A DNA stretch of 64,000 nucleotides, from contig CAWCOF010000018.1 in assembly GCA_963797005.1 (NCBI GenBank), positions 1-64,000 on the forward strand. The letters are read 5' to 3'. Of the stretch, positions 1 through 9,219 are shown piece by piece (the stretch's first letter is position 1; each line of letters begins with the position of its first letter). The DNA comes from AWTP1-13 sp963797005 (GTDB lineage: Bacteria; Pseudomonadota; Alphaproteobacteria; Rhizobiales; Hyphomicrobiaceae). The position numbers and the translations under genes were made by a program. The notes under the pieces were generated by a model. It saw only the letters and a list, made by a program, of their open reading frames with translations. It was not told the origin of the DNA and did no database searches.

Positions 1-263
1 TCCAGATAGGCGCAATGCGATTTGATCCTCTGCGGAGCGATCCGTTGCTCTGGGAGCTCATAGGCACTTAGCTGTCCAGTTGCATCGAGCCAGTTGAGGT
101 AGGTCCCCCATCCACGGGCATTCTTCGTCGCTGTCTCCGGACGCCACTTTGCTGCGTGGCCGGTGCGGTCCAGGAGGCTTGTGGGCGCGAGCCCGCGCTG
201 CCAGCGCGTACGATCCGCCTCAGGCCACGACCCTATATTTTTGAAGCGGCCTTGACCCGGCAT
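1..263 (-). CDS. Tyrosine recombinase, N-terminal part, cut by the window edge
   Basis: This is a minus-strand open frame of 87 visible codons that runs off the left edge. The ATG at 261-263 overlaps the end of the upstream recombinase gene (stop 265-267) in the string TGATATG, so the two genes are translationally coupled. The visible protein has the usual N-terminal SAM-like core-binding region of phage-integrase family recombinases: a WPE-DR-RW stretch at about residues 13-21, then AAKWRPET-KNARGWGTYLNWLD at about residues 38-60 and a PQRI segment. The catalytic domain would lie outside the window. Recognition is by pattern similarity to integrases of the tandem type found in alphaproteobacteria. 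The N-terminal domain looks intact, but whether the whole gene is intact cannot be judged here. Confidence 0.6.
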   Translation of the reverse strand, partial: MPGQGRFKNIGSWPEADRTRWQRGLAPTSLLDRTGHAAKWRPETATKNARGWGTYLNWLDATGQLSAYELPEQRIAPQRIKSHCAYL

Positions 264-264
264 A

Positions 265-2029
265 TCATCTGCCCTTCGGGCGTCGTCGCGTGTCGGCCTT
301 CCGGGACGCCGACGCCCCGCATGGCCTCTTTTTCGGGGTCTTCGGGCAGCTTCGGATGATCTTCTGGCGCCGCGCCTCGATGAAGCGGTCAAAATGCTCC
401 ACTGCTGCCGCTTGCTCCATGCCAGCGTAGAAGGCAATCGTTGTCTCGATACGCTTATGACCGAGGAACCGCCGAACAACCTCATGGCCCGCCGGATTTT
501 CCCGGAGGTAGAGATATCCGAGAAGGTGCCGAAACTGGTGTGCGCTCAGCCGCACGCGAAGCACTCGCAACGTCTCGGCCGCGATGCGGAGGAGAGCTGC
601 CTCCGTGCAGTGACGCAGTCCAAGTCCCGGAAAAACGTATTCGTTCCCAGATCTGGCCAACAAAGGCCGAGCTTTGGAGAGGTATGTCGCGAGGATCTTC
701 AGGAGGGCAGCAGGCCGAATTCAAGGTCGACCGCGTTTTTCACCTCGCAGGCCGGGAAGATCAGGTGCGTGATCCCCTCGCTGCTTGAGACCAGATGCCG
801 TGACAGCGAAATTGATGCCAGGTTTTGCACTCGTACTGGAGCAGCGATGAGGATCTCAATTGCTAGCGCCACCTCCAAGGCGAGCGCGTCACGGCGGAGA
901 GGATGACGGAGCCTGTTGAATGCGGCCAAGGCCTGCTCGCCTTGGGTAAGGAGGTTCTCCACGCGGTCCTCGTCTGTGAACCGACGCAGCATTGCGCGGT
1001 TCTTCTCGGTCATCTCGCGGGCACTCTGTTTGAGCGTCCTACGATGCTTCGCGAGGATCTTGAGGTGGTCCTCCGGGGCCTTCACCCAATACTTGGCCAC
1101 AACGTAGAGAAAATGGGCGGCTCGGCCAGCAGCCTTTGTGTCCTCGACACCGAACTTGTCCAGGTAGAATTGCAGGATCGAACGCACGACATCCACAGCC
1201 ACAAGATCCGCAAGCGAAGTTATTGCGGTCTTTGGCTGATGATGCGTGACCGCGACTGTGTAGAAGCGCGCGAGTGCGCCGCGAAGCTCTTCTACTGAGC
1301 GCGGCCCGTACGGCCGAGAAAAACCATCCACGAGGTCCAGCTTGCTGCTGAAGGCCGTCAGCATCCGCTCAACGTCTGCTCGGTAGCCTGGCTCAACCTG
1401 CGACCACGGCGTCCTGTAGAAACGCCGCTTATTACCGGGTCGAGTCGCACCGGGGGCCATAAATCTGATCGCTTGCTAGCAGCTTTGTTCCAGCCCCGGC
1501 ACATAGTGACGAAGGCCTTGCGTGATCGGTGCGTAGGCATGAGCTCTTCGAGGTCCAAAGCGAACTGGTCAGCCGACGCTTGGATAACCTGGCAAGGAAG
1601 AATTCCTTTTGCGCTGCACCAACGGAAAAATCGGCCGCACTGCAGACCTAGCCAAGGATCATCAGTCTCGTCGAGCAAGCGCGCCCATACAGGCAAGAGG
1701 CGGACGACCCGCGTCTCGATGAGGTTCGCTCGATTGCCTCGAAATACCCGGATGACTATAGATTTGACGTTGTTAAATCGCCCCTCCGAGACGCCGCACA
1801 CGAGGAAGCTCAGGCCGGCGAACTCGCGCGCAGCGGCTCGATGATCAACCGGCACGTACTCGGGTGCCTTTTCGGTCCATTTGCAGTAAGACCGAATAGC
1901 GGAGCACCATTCCTGCTTTTTTCTGGGCCCGATGCTGGGGTCGGCCTCGATAAAGACCAACAGTTCTGCCGCCGTCGCGGGCTGCTGAACTCTCCGGATG
2001 TTGTCTCGTGATCGATTTCTATCTGACAT
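265..2029 (-). pseudogene. Tyrosine recombinase/integrase, frameshifted twice
   Basis: Three adjacent minus-strand frames join into one recombinase of about 585 residues. The N-terminal part is 2029 to about 1430, the middle is about 1430 to 716, and the catalytic C-terminus is about 716 to 265. Conserved residues are spread across the pieces: the first Arg in APVRVQN, the beta-hairpin Lys in EVKNAVDLEF, the HQFRH box, the LGHKR histidine and the FYAG tyrosine nucleophile. The text on either side of each junction continues sensibly (WPPVRLDP into GNKRRFYR; VDLEFGL into PAALLKIL), so each break is a one- or two-base indel. The start at 2029 (MSDRN) is preferred, though the frame is open to 2122. 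All catalytic residues survive, so this is either a recent pseudogene or a sequence error. It overlaps the second recombinase downstream. Confidence 0.7.
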
Positions 2030-2190
2030 GTTGCGCCTCGTGATGACCTGGGGTGATTTAATACCTCTTTCGTGAAAACGGCACATCCTAAAAGACGAGG
2101 GTTGGGGATGCCCGTTCTTCACGAGAAATAAGTTAGCGGCTACTCCAGCGGCCGGCCCAGGTCATTTAGACAATTAATAACGGTCTGAAT

Positions 2191-2877
2191 TTAATCGAAT
2201 ATTCTTCGCGCGCGATGAATTAGACGACCGACGTCGACTTTGTGGACCCCTTCAGGGCGTGGGAGTTGGTCTATGAACGCCTTCGCGAACCGCGCAAAAG
2301 CCGTAAATTCAACCCACCGTCCATCCCAATTCTGGTGCGAAGACGCTGTGATCCTCTTGCCAATCGCTTTGCAAACATCAGCCAACGGCACCAAGAGGTA
2401 ACCGAACTCGTGCTGGCGGCTGCCTCCCCTAACAGTCTTTCCATGCTTGATCAGCCGCGCCCGAAGCTTCTTCATATGATTTCCAACATCCCGCAGTTCG
2501 ACATCAGAGCGAATGTGCTCGCGCCAACTTGTCGGAAGGATCAACCTCATTTCGTGGCAAAGATATTCATAGACATATTCTTCTTCTGGACTTTCGTGCT
2601 CGCGCAGCGCCGCCATTGCTGAGAGGCGATTGGCCAGTCCATCAACGTCGCTACGGTTCACAAATCGAATAACCCCAGTAATAACAAGAATCACCCCGCG
2701 CAATCGTGGCCGTATCGTGGCCACGCGCTCGTCATGGCCAAACGCGATCTGTTTTAAACTCGCCCTAACATCATCGTTTAGCTCTACATTAAATTCGCAT
2801 TCCATTTTATTAAGAGCTTCCGATGAGATGCTTGGGGGCACCTGGTAATGTATCGAACCGGTTAATAGTCTGGGCAT
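2191..2877 (-). CDS. Hypothetical protein, mobile-element companion
   Basis: The gene encodes 228 residues, and I recognise no family. The start at 2877 is preceded by a GAGGA about ten bases upstream. The protein is mixed alpha/beta in look and charged, with a hydrophobic stretch LRGVILVITGVIRFV at about residues 59-73 and a glutamate-rich segment (EHESPEEEYVYEY) at about 92-104. It sits between the HTH gene and the recombinase on the same strand, so it is probably part of the same mobile element. Base composition is visibly less GC-rich than the glycan locus, which fits acquired DNA. No transmembrane segment or signal peptide is clear. Confidence 0.5.
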   Translation of the reverse strand: MPRLLTGSIHYQVPPSISSEALNKMECEFNVELNDDVRASLKQIAFGHDERVATIRPRLRGVILVITGVIRFVNRSDVDGLANRLSAMAALREHESPEEEYVYEYLCHEMRLILPTSWREHIRSDVELRDVGNHMKKLRARLIKHGKTVRGGSRQHEFGYLLVPLADVCKAIGKRITASSHQNWDGRWVEFTAFARFAKAFIDQLPRPEGVHKVDVGRLIHRARRIFD

Positions 2878-2914
2878 GCGCAGGTTCCTCGTCTCAGCGA
2901 TGGTCGATTTACGA

Positions 2915-3118
2915 CTATCTTCCTCGTTTCTTGTTTCTTTCGATGAACTCGAGTATCGCCTTCCCCGTCACGCGCGTCAGCCTGCGATGTCGCACAACCT
3001 CAATCTCCTCCTCCTGGATCAGTCGCCAAACGTGGCGCTCTGAGCAGTTCAACCTTCGTGCGAGTTGCCGGACAGTGTACAGGTCGATGTCGGGCCAGGA
3101 CTTGTCTTCATCCGTCAT
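2915..3118 (-). CDS. Excisionase-like helix-turn-helix protein
   Basis: This is a 67-residue protein starting at 3118 (MTDED), where a GGGAG lies eight bases upstream; the frame is also open to an ATG at 3139. It carries a MerR/excisionase-type helix-turn-helix: YTVRQLARRLNCSERHVWRL, then QEEEIEVVRHRRLTRVTGKAILEFIERN. The layout DIDLYTVRQLA...R..VWRLI is typical of the DNA-binding excisionase family (HTH_17). In the upstream position of an integrase unit, such proteins usually direct excision or regulate the recombinase. The promoter should lie in 3119-3340, where I see no other gene. Confidence 0.6.
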   Translation of the reverse strand: MTDEDKSWPDIDLYTVRQLARRLNCSERHVWRLIQEEEIEVVRHRRLTRVTGKAILEFIERNKKRGR

Positions 3119-3341
3119 GTGCGGCTCCCGCGAATGCATGCTATGTCACTGCTTGGCAATACCTGGACTGGTTTTGCGCGCCCCAGCTCTTTAGTCTCCA
3201 ATCTAACGCTTTGATTTGGCCCGACTTATTCCCGAGCTGGTTTGGTGTGAGGAGATGGGCGGCGACGAAGCCGTTGGGTTGGCGTAGCATTCTGGTGTCG
3301 AAGCAGTTCGTGCGCGTCGCCACCGGAGCCGCCGCCCATCG

Positions 3342-4540
3342 CCATGAACGCTACGCCGTTTTGCCCGGCCTGTCACCGGTCGGGGGCAAGCTGCTCACAG
3401 CCACGTTCGATGCCGGTCGCCTGTCGTCGGACGGCGGGCTTCATCGTGTTGCGCGAGATCGGCGCGGCTCGGGTTGGCCCAGACAATTACGGCGGCGCTG
3501 CGTGACGATCGCGATCCTGCCGGGGTGGGCACAGCTTCGCCGAGATGGCGAGGGCGCGGATGGTCATGATCGCCGCCGGCTACGAGGACTGCGACGACGT
3601 CGATGCGCTGCACCGACCCGGCACTGAAGATCGCCATGCGGCCGTGCACCCGAGAGCGGCTCCGATCAGATGAGCCAGCCGACGTTGTCCAGGCTGGAGA
3701 ACTTGCCGACTGGCGTGCGCTCGCCCGTATCGGCCTCGGCCAGATCGATCTCTACTGCCGCAGCTTCGCGCGGCCGCCGGGCCGCATCGTTCTCGACATC
3801 GACGACACGGACGATCCCGTGCACGGTCAGCAGGAGCTCGCGCTCTTCAACGCGCACTACGACTGCATGTGCTTCCAGCCGATCCATATGACGGCCTCAC
3901 GGGCAAGCCCGTTCTGTCGCTGCTACGGCCTGGCAAGCGTCCCTCGGGGTAGGAAGTAGCCAGGGTCCTGCGCCACGTCATCGCCCGCATCCGCAGGCAT
4001 TGGCCGCATGTCGAGATCCTGGTGCGCGGCGACAGCCACTATTGCAGCGAGCCCGCGCTGGCGCTGCTGAAAGCCATGCGCTGCGACTACATCATCGGCT
4101 TCGCCATCAACTCCAGGCTGCTGGAGATCGCAGCGCCCTGGCGCGAGCAGTGCGACATGCGGCGCTCGTGGATGAAGCCGAAGGTGCGCCGCTTCCATCA
4201 ACTGCCTTACAAGGCCCGCGAGTGAAGCCGCTCGCGCAAGGTCGTCACCCGCGTCGAGGCAACGCCCATGGGCACCGACGTGCGCTTCATCGTCACCAAA
4301 CTCGAAGGACGCGGCAAGACGCTCTACGAGAAGGTGATCTGCGCGCGGCAACGCTGAGAACCTGATCAAGGACATGAAGCGCTGGACCCGCTCGGACAAG
4401 ACTGCCTGCTCGCGCTGGCGGGCGGCCCGCCAGTTCCGGCTCTTCCTGCACATGGGCGTCTATTGGTTGCTGCATGCGCTGCACCGAGCGGCACCCAAGC
4501 GCTCGCGTTGGCGCGGGGCCACCTTCGAGACCGTCGAGAT
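3342..4540 (+). pseudogene. IS1380-family transposase remnant
   Basis: The remains of a DDE transposase of the IS1380 family are spread over several plus-strand frames with stops and frameshifts. Recognisable blocks in order are: LTATFDAGRLSSDGG near 3397-3440, AGYEDCDDVDAL near 3579-3610, MSQPTLSRLENLPTG at 3670, RIVLDIDDTDDPVHGQQELALFN near 3783-3850 (catalytic Asp region), RGDSHYCSEPALALL at 4028 (second Asp), then MKRWTRSDKTACSRW and FRLFLHMGVYWLLHAL at 4374-4480. The C-terminal tail is missing, because similarity ends after RWRGATFETVE near 4535, where IS21-like sequence begins. It cannot encode a working enzyme. I did not identify terminal inverted repeats. Confidence 0.75.
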
Positions 4541-4549
4541 CATTGACAC

Positions 4550-4860
4550 GTACCAATCCGGCAAGAGCCCGAGAGATCGTCGTCCAAGCCAGCACCGCCA
4601 CGACGCACAGGTACGGCTCCACGATAGCCGCTTGTTGTTCGCGCGCCCTATCCGCACGAGGCGCAGGAGACTGTGTTCGACGTTCATGACAGAGCCCTTG
4701 CCGTCTTGGTGGGCGTGGTGAATGCTCGCGTCTACGACAAAATGGAGATGAGTTGATGAGGGCATCCTCGTGGGCAAGGAGCGTGGGTTCCACTGGCGCT
4801 TCGTGGCGATAAGCATTGGCCTACTCCCCATGAACGCCCTCGGTTTAAAGGCGGTCCGCT
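4550..4860 (+). pseudogene. IS21-family istA transposase remnant
   Basis: A degraded internal piece of the IS21-type transposase IstA lies in the plus strand. In one frame it reads APYPHEAQETVFDVHDRALAVL near 4648-4715, which matches the family block YPRETQEMVFDAHDRAFAFF. This is followed by NARVYDKMEMS with a stop near 4755 and then, after the stop, GILVGKERGFHWRF near 4765-4805, matching the family's VGKERAYNRRF. A weaker upstream match (VRLHDSRLLFA) lies near 4612. Stops break the frame and there is no istB. The piece abuts the IS1380 remnant on the left and the IS3 remnant on the right, so insertions have been nested or deleted into one another. Confidence 0.5.
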
Positions 4861-4893
4861 GTCGTAGTTTTGGCCTATAGGACGACGGGCGTC

Positions 4894-5156
4894 ATGCGAA
4901 AATCGTGGTTTAGGAAGGAACGGATCACCGAGGCGCTGCAGGGGCAGGAGGTGGGTGTCCGAACCGAGAATTTGCGCCGTCGCCACACATCAGCTCCGGC
5001 ACATTGTACAAGTTGAGGGCGAAGTTCGGGGGCCTGGAGATATTGGACACCAACCGGCCTGCGGTCACCGGGGGAGAAGAACTGCAAGCTGAAGAAGCTG
5101 GCGAAGTCGCCGCTGGATAACGCCGCGCCAAAGAATCTCCTGGCAAGAAACTAACT
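4894..5156 (+). pseudogene. IS3-family orfA remnant
   Basis: The plus-strand ATG at 4894 opens a frame reading MRKSWFRKERITEALQGQE, a close match to the N-terminal HTH of IS3-family (IS407/IS51 group) OrfA. A stop follows after about 40 codons. The rest of OrfA continues in other frames: AKFGGLEILDTNRP near 5022, then ENCKLKKLAKSPLDNAAPKNLLARN ending near 5154, the leucine-rich tail of OrfA. No OrfB is visible downstream. From 5157 to 5319 I see no gene; the stretch probably holds the rest of this remnant. Confidence 0.6.
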
Positions 5157-5319
5157 ACGCCTCGTGCGCGAAGGGCTACGGCCGAGAAGCTGATGGCAGC
5201 GCAGGAGTGAGCCAGCGCCGCGCAGGATTTGCTGGCTCAGCGCAATAGGTCAAGTGTTGGGTGGTTGTCAGGATGATTGGTCCAAGGGATGCCCAAAAGA
5301 CGTTAGTTACTTCAATTGC

Positions 5320-6498
5320 TTAGAATGTCTTCATGCGGCCACTCCCTCCGCCAGCACTATCGCATCGCGGCGCAGTCGCCGCCGCGTGGCTCTGCGGCGG
5401 CCGGCTTGCACGATCGACGCCTGCGATGTAGCCGTCCCACGCAACGCCGCTCCCGGCGACCAGCGACTGAAGCGCGGCGCGGCGCGATCGGCTCATCGCC
5501 CTTCGCCGCCACCAGGCGCGCCCAAGAGCCCTCACGCCGAAGGGCCGCAATCTCAGCGCCATCCAAATGAGAACGAGGTGGGACGAGACGCCGGGCAGCC
5601 GCCCCAGGCTCCGCATCACGGCGCGATCGAGAGCCGAGAGGTCCAACAGGTCGAACAGCGCGCGCCAGTCGATCTGGCCCGCCCCCCAGACGAGGCGCAG
5701 GCGCGCGACGTTGAAGCGAAAGCGGCGGTCGAACAGCCCGGCATAGTCGTCGCGGACATCGGCGGGGAAGGTCTCGCGGATGTGTTGCGCGGCCAGGCTG
5801 CGGCAGCGACGGCTCTCGGCGGCCGACTGCGCCGTTCGGCCCGATACGCTGTCGGGGGATCGCCGCCAGGCGGAAAGCATGTCCGGATCGAAATAGAAGC
5901 CGTGGCGAAAGGCGAGCAGGCGGTTGGCCATGCCGTCCGCCAGGCTGCCGAGCGTCTCGTCGAAGTCGCCGATCGCCGCGAGCCGGTCGCGCCGATAGAC
6001 GACGCTCGAGCCGACGAACCAGTTGTCCGAGCTCCGCATCGCCCGCCGCATCTCGGCCGGTGACATATATCCCGCCGTCGCGCGCGGAAAGACGATGGGC
6101 CTGAAGCCGATGATCCGGTCGCGGGAATCGATCAGGACGGTCCCGGAGGAGAAGAACGCGGCTTGCGGATTGGCGCGCAGGGCCGCCACGGCGCGGGCGA
6201 AGAGCCCCGGCAGCACCAGGTCGTCGGCGGCCGCAACGAGCACGAACTCGCCGGTGGCGGCTTCGAGCCCGGTGGCGATGGCCGCTCCGACACCCCGGTT
6301 GCGCTCGTGCCGGATCAGCGAAATGCAATCGTTGGCTCTGCGAAAGCGCTCCACGACCTCGATGCTATCGTCGGTCGATCCATCGTCGACCACCAGCACC
6401 TCGGTGCCGGCATCTGCCTGCGCGATGATGGCTGCAAGCGAGCGCGGCAGCCATCGAGCATGGTTGTAGTTGGGCAGCACGACGGAGAGCGTTGGCAT
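5320..6498 (-). CDS. Family 2 glycosyltransferase
   Basis: This is a GT-A fold glycosyltransferase of 392 residues, taken from the ATG at 6498 (MPTLSVVLPNYNHARW); the frame is open further upstream, but the family starts here. The nucleotide-sugar-binding residues are the VVDDGSTDDS block at about 36-45 and the metal-binding ADD at about 91-93. C-terminal to about residue 230 are arginine-rich and hydrophobic helices (LVLIWMALRLRPFG) that may contact the membrane. The enzyme is expected to add a sugar to a surface glycan on the cytoplasmic face; donor and acceptor cannot be read from sequence. It starts the glycan locus just right of the IS remnants and is transcribed away from the Nudix gene. 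Confidence 0.8.
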   Translation of the reverse strand: MPTLSVVLPNYNHARWLPRSLAAIIAQADAGTEVLVVDDGSTDDSIEVVERFRRANDCISLIRHERNRGVGAAIATGLEAATGEFVLVAAADDLVLPGLFARAVAALRANPQAAFFSSGTVLIDSRDRIIGFRPIVFPRATAGYMSPAEMRRAMRSSDNWFVGSSVVYRRDRLAAIGDFDETLGSLADGMANRLLAFRHGFYFDPDMLSAWRRSPDSVSGRTAQSAAESRRCRSLAAQHIRETFPADVRDDYAGLFDRRFRFNVARLRLVWGAGQIDWRALFDLLDLSALDRAVMRSLGRLPGVSSHLVLIWMALRLRPFGVRALGRAWWRRRAMSRSRRAALQSLVAGSGVAWDGYIAGVDRASRPPQSHAAATAPRCDSAGGGSGRMKTF

Positions 6499-6723
6499 GC
6501 GGCGACGTTGTGCTGGCCCCACACCGCCGTCAACCGGCGATCCCCGGTTATGAAGCGCCAAGCGCCGATCCTTGCGGGCCTTCACTAGCGGACAGCGGAT
6601 GCTGGTCACGCACGGAGCCGTGGAACTCCTCGACAGGGCCTGCTTGAACCGCGCGCCGTCGCTCACGTAATGGCAGGCGTGGTGTTTCCCCTGCGCTCGT
6701 CCCGCATCATGCGAGGATCATCG

Positions 6724-7416
6724 ATGTACGACGACGGCGATGCCTGTCTCAGCCGCTACAGGGCCCTCCAGGCCACGCACCCGGAGCTGTTCGGCAATCC
6801 GCCCGGATGCCCGACCCGGCTTCTCCTCGGCTCGCACGAGATCCGGCAAGCGCAGGCGAGCGTGCGCGCGGAGCGCAGCGCACAGGGAATGTCGACCTCA
6901 GACCTGCGGGTCGGGTTGCTCGCCGAGGACGACTATGTCGGCTACATCGTGCGCGACGCCGTGCGGTTCGCAAACGGCCGCCTCGGCCTCTACAATCGCG
7001 TGATCGCCAGCGGCGGCATCGCCGTCCTGCCCATTCTCGGCGACAACATCGCGCTCATTCGCATCTTCCGGCACGCGCCGCGGCGCTGGTCGCTGGAGGC
7101 GCCGCAAGGGTTCGTGCCCGAAGGGGCGGACCCGGCTGCGGAGACGCGGCGCGAGGTGATGGAAGAGATCGGCGCGGAAGTGACAGAGCTGATCCCGCTG
7201 GGCATCGTCTACACCAGCACCGCGCTCACCTCGGAGAACCTCAAGCTGTTTGCAGCGCGCGTTCCCTCCGTTGGCAGGCCGCAGCGCAGCGAGGGCATCG
7301 ACAGCATCCGCGTCATTGACAAGCGCGAGATCGACGGCCTGCTGCTCGACGGCACGATCTGCGACGGCCCGACGACCACGCTGATCACCAAGGCCCGGCT
7401 GCTCGGACTTCTGTGA
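6724..7416 (+). CDS. Nudix hydrolase
   Basis: The protein has 230 residues from the ATG at 6724, chosen for the GAGG about nine bases upstream; an ATG at 6670 is in frame. The Nudix helix is present at about residues 129-150 as GFVPEGADPAAETRREVMEEIG. The REVMEEIG core that binds metal is intact, but the usual Glu five residues after the first Gly is Ala. The preceding SLEAPQGFVPEG resembles ADP-ribose and ADP-sugar pyrophosphatases. The N-terminal 85 residues form an extra domain. It probably hydrolyses a nucleoside diphosphate linked to a sugar or another group, and the glycan setting suggests an NDP-sugar. It converges on the LmbE gene with an 18-base gap. Confidence 0.7.
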   Translation: MYDDGDACLSRYRALQATHPELFGNPPGCPTRLLLGSHEIRQAQASVRAERSAQGMSTSDLRVGLLAEDDYVGYIVRDAVRFANGRLGLYNRVIASGGIAVLPILGDNIALIRIFRHAPRRWSLEAPQGFVPEGADPAAETRREVMEEIGAEVTELIPLGIVYTSTALTSENLKLFAARVPSVGRPQRSEGIDSIRVIDKREIDGLLLDGTICDGPTTTLITKARLLGLL

Positions 7417-7434
7417 GCAGGGTTCGGCCTCCAG

Positions 7435-8100
7435 CTACGCGACCCGATGCATGCTGCGCAACACCATGAACGCTTCCGCCGCCCGCAGCCCGACGCTCGC
7501 CCCGCGCGATCTGGCGAGATTGGCGAGCGCCGTGATCGACCGCGCATGCGGCTCGGGACGCATGTCGAAGGCATAGACCTCGAGTGCTGCCAGCTTGCGC
7601 TCGAGCACACGCTCAATGTCCACGAACCTGTTCGGCACGAACGGCGCGCCGAACCCCGGCGGGGCCCAGTCGGTGCTGGAGGCGATCTCATAGGCGAGGA
7701 ACTCGGCGACCGGGCTTGCCGGCACCGGCCGCAGCGCCGTGGCGGTCGCGCGAAACGCGGTCTGGTGGTCGACATTCAGGTTGCCGCCGTGGGCAACGTA
7801 GACGGTCTCGGGCCGCAGCTCGCCGACGACCCGCTCGATCACCTCGACCACCTTGCCGAGCGGCACCGTATCGCTGGCGTTCTCAGGGAACCCGGCAAAG
7901 CCCGGCGGCTCGGCGCCCAGAAGCTTCGCCGCCCGCCCGGCCGCCTCGCGGCGTCGCCCGTCGTGGTCGCTGCCGTCGCCGCACAGAACGAGGATATGCA
8001 CCGTACGCCCCGCCGCCGCGGCCAGCGCAATCGCGCCGCCGCAGCCGAGCACCTCATCGAGGGCGTGCGGGGCGACGACGAGGACAGGCCCGTTCGGCAT
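7435..8100 (-). CDS. PIG-L/LmbE family deacetylase
   Basis: The protein has 221 residues of the PIG-L/LmbE zinc-dependent N-deacetylase family, which removes acetyl groups from N-acetylglucosaminyl-type substrates. The family signature PHPDDExLGCGG appears at residues 11-22 as PHALDEVLGCGG. The His and the second Asp-Glu pair that bind zinc and act as base are kept, but the Pro-Asp pair is Ala-Leu. The second zinc-ligand motif HxxH appears as NVDHQTAF near residue 112. It is last in the minus-strand operon E1 alpha - E1 beta - aminotransferase - aminotransferase - deacetylase, starting eight bases after the second aminotransferase stop. This suggests deacetylation of an amino sugar made by that operon. 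Confidence 0.75.
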   Translation of the reverse strand: MPNGPVLVVAPHALDEVLGCGGAIALAAAAGRTVHILVLCGDGSDHDGRRREAAGRAAKLLGAEPPGFAGFPENASDTVPLGKVVEVIERVVGELRPETVYVAHGGNLNVDHQTAFRATATALRPVPASPVAEFLAYEIASSTDWAPPGFGAPFVPNRFVDIERVLERKLAALEVYAFDMRPEPHARSITALANLARSRGASVGLRAAEAFMVLRSMHRVA

Positions 8101-8108
8101 CGAGGAGC

Positions 8109-9219
8109 CTATGCCCCGTAGAACTCATTGACGGCGCTCGCCGCGTGGGCGATCTGCGTCTCGCTCAGGTGCTGGTGGTGCGGCAGCGCGAGCACGCGGG
8201 CCGCCTGGCGCTCGGCAACGGGGAAGTCGCCGCGCTTGTAGCCGAGCCGCTTCGCCGCCGGGTGCAGGTGCAGCGGCGTGCCGTAGTAGACGAGCGACTG
8301 CACGCCGCGGCTCTCCAGGTGCGCCTTCAGCTCGTCGCGGTTCTCCGCCTGCACGATGAACATCACATAGGAATGGACCTCGTGCGGCTTCACCGGCGGA
8401 ATGTAGACCTGCTTCGCGCGGATCATGTCCTGGTAGATCGCGACATTGTGCCGGCGGCGGCTGATCACCTCGCCCAATCGCGTGAGCCGGAACTTCAGCA
8501 CCTCGGCATTGAGGGTATCGAGGCGAGAGTTGACCCCGTACATGACGCACGTGTCGCGGTCCTGCAGGCCATGGTTGCGGTAGAGCCTGGTCTTGTGCGC
8601 CACCTCATCGTTGTCGGTCAGCAGCATGCCGCCGTCGCCGATGGCATTGAGGTTTTTCAGCGGGTGCATGGAGATCGTGCCGGCATCGCCGAAGGTGCCG
8701 CCGTGCTTGCCGTGGTAGTAGGCGCCCATGGACTGCGCAGAGTCCTCGATCGACCATGAGTTTGTGGCGCTTGGCAATGTCCATGATTGCCGTCATGTCG
8801 GCGACGCGCCCGCCCCAATGCACCGGCATGATCGCCTTGGTCCTCGGCGTGATCCTCTTTTCGATCTCGGCAGGGTCTATGTTCTGGTCGTCGCGCACGT
8901 CGGCGTAGACCGGCGTCGCGCCCACGTGCGCGATCGATCCGGTGGAGGCAACGAAGGAGATCGGCGTCGTGATCACCTCGTCGCCCTTGCCGATGCCGAG
9001 CGCCCACAGCGCCAGCATCAGGCCGTCGGTGCCGTTGCCGCACGATACGCAATGCTTGGCGCCCGTGAACGCGACGACCTTCTGCTCGAACTCGGCCACC
9101 TCCGCCGTCATGACCAGGTGGCCCTTGGCCAAGACACGCTCGACACAGGCGATGAGCTCCTCGCGCTCCTCGACGAAACGCTGCGGGAGATCGATGAACG
9201 GCACCTTGAAGTCTGTCAT
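8109..9219 (-). pseudogene. DegT/DnrJ/EryC1-family sugar aminotransferase, one frameshift
   Basis: This is a PLP-dependent nucleotide-sugar aminotransferase. The start at 9219 overlaps the preceding aminotransferase stop as ATGA. Residues up to AKRHKLMV are in one frame; the rest (IEDSAQSMGAYYHGKHGG onward to the stop at 8109) is in another. An extra base near 8751 explains the break, since removing it restores MVIEDSAQS exactly. The repaired protein has about 369 residues. The PLP-binding lysine is in SMHPLKNLNAIGDGG, and the substrate loops CGNGTDGLMLAL and PVHWGGRVADM are typical. It is about as long as its neighbour and clearly related to it, so the operon has two diverged aminotransferases. 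I judge it probably functional, with a sequence error. Confidence 0.75.

Noticed and set aside
4460..4831. A minus-strand frame over the IS21 remnant
   Set aside because: The plus strand carries a clear istA-like text there (VFDVHDRALAVL), so the minus frame is a shadow.
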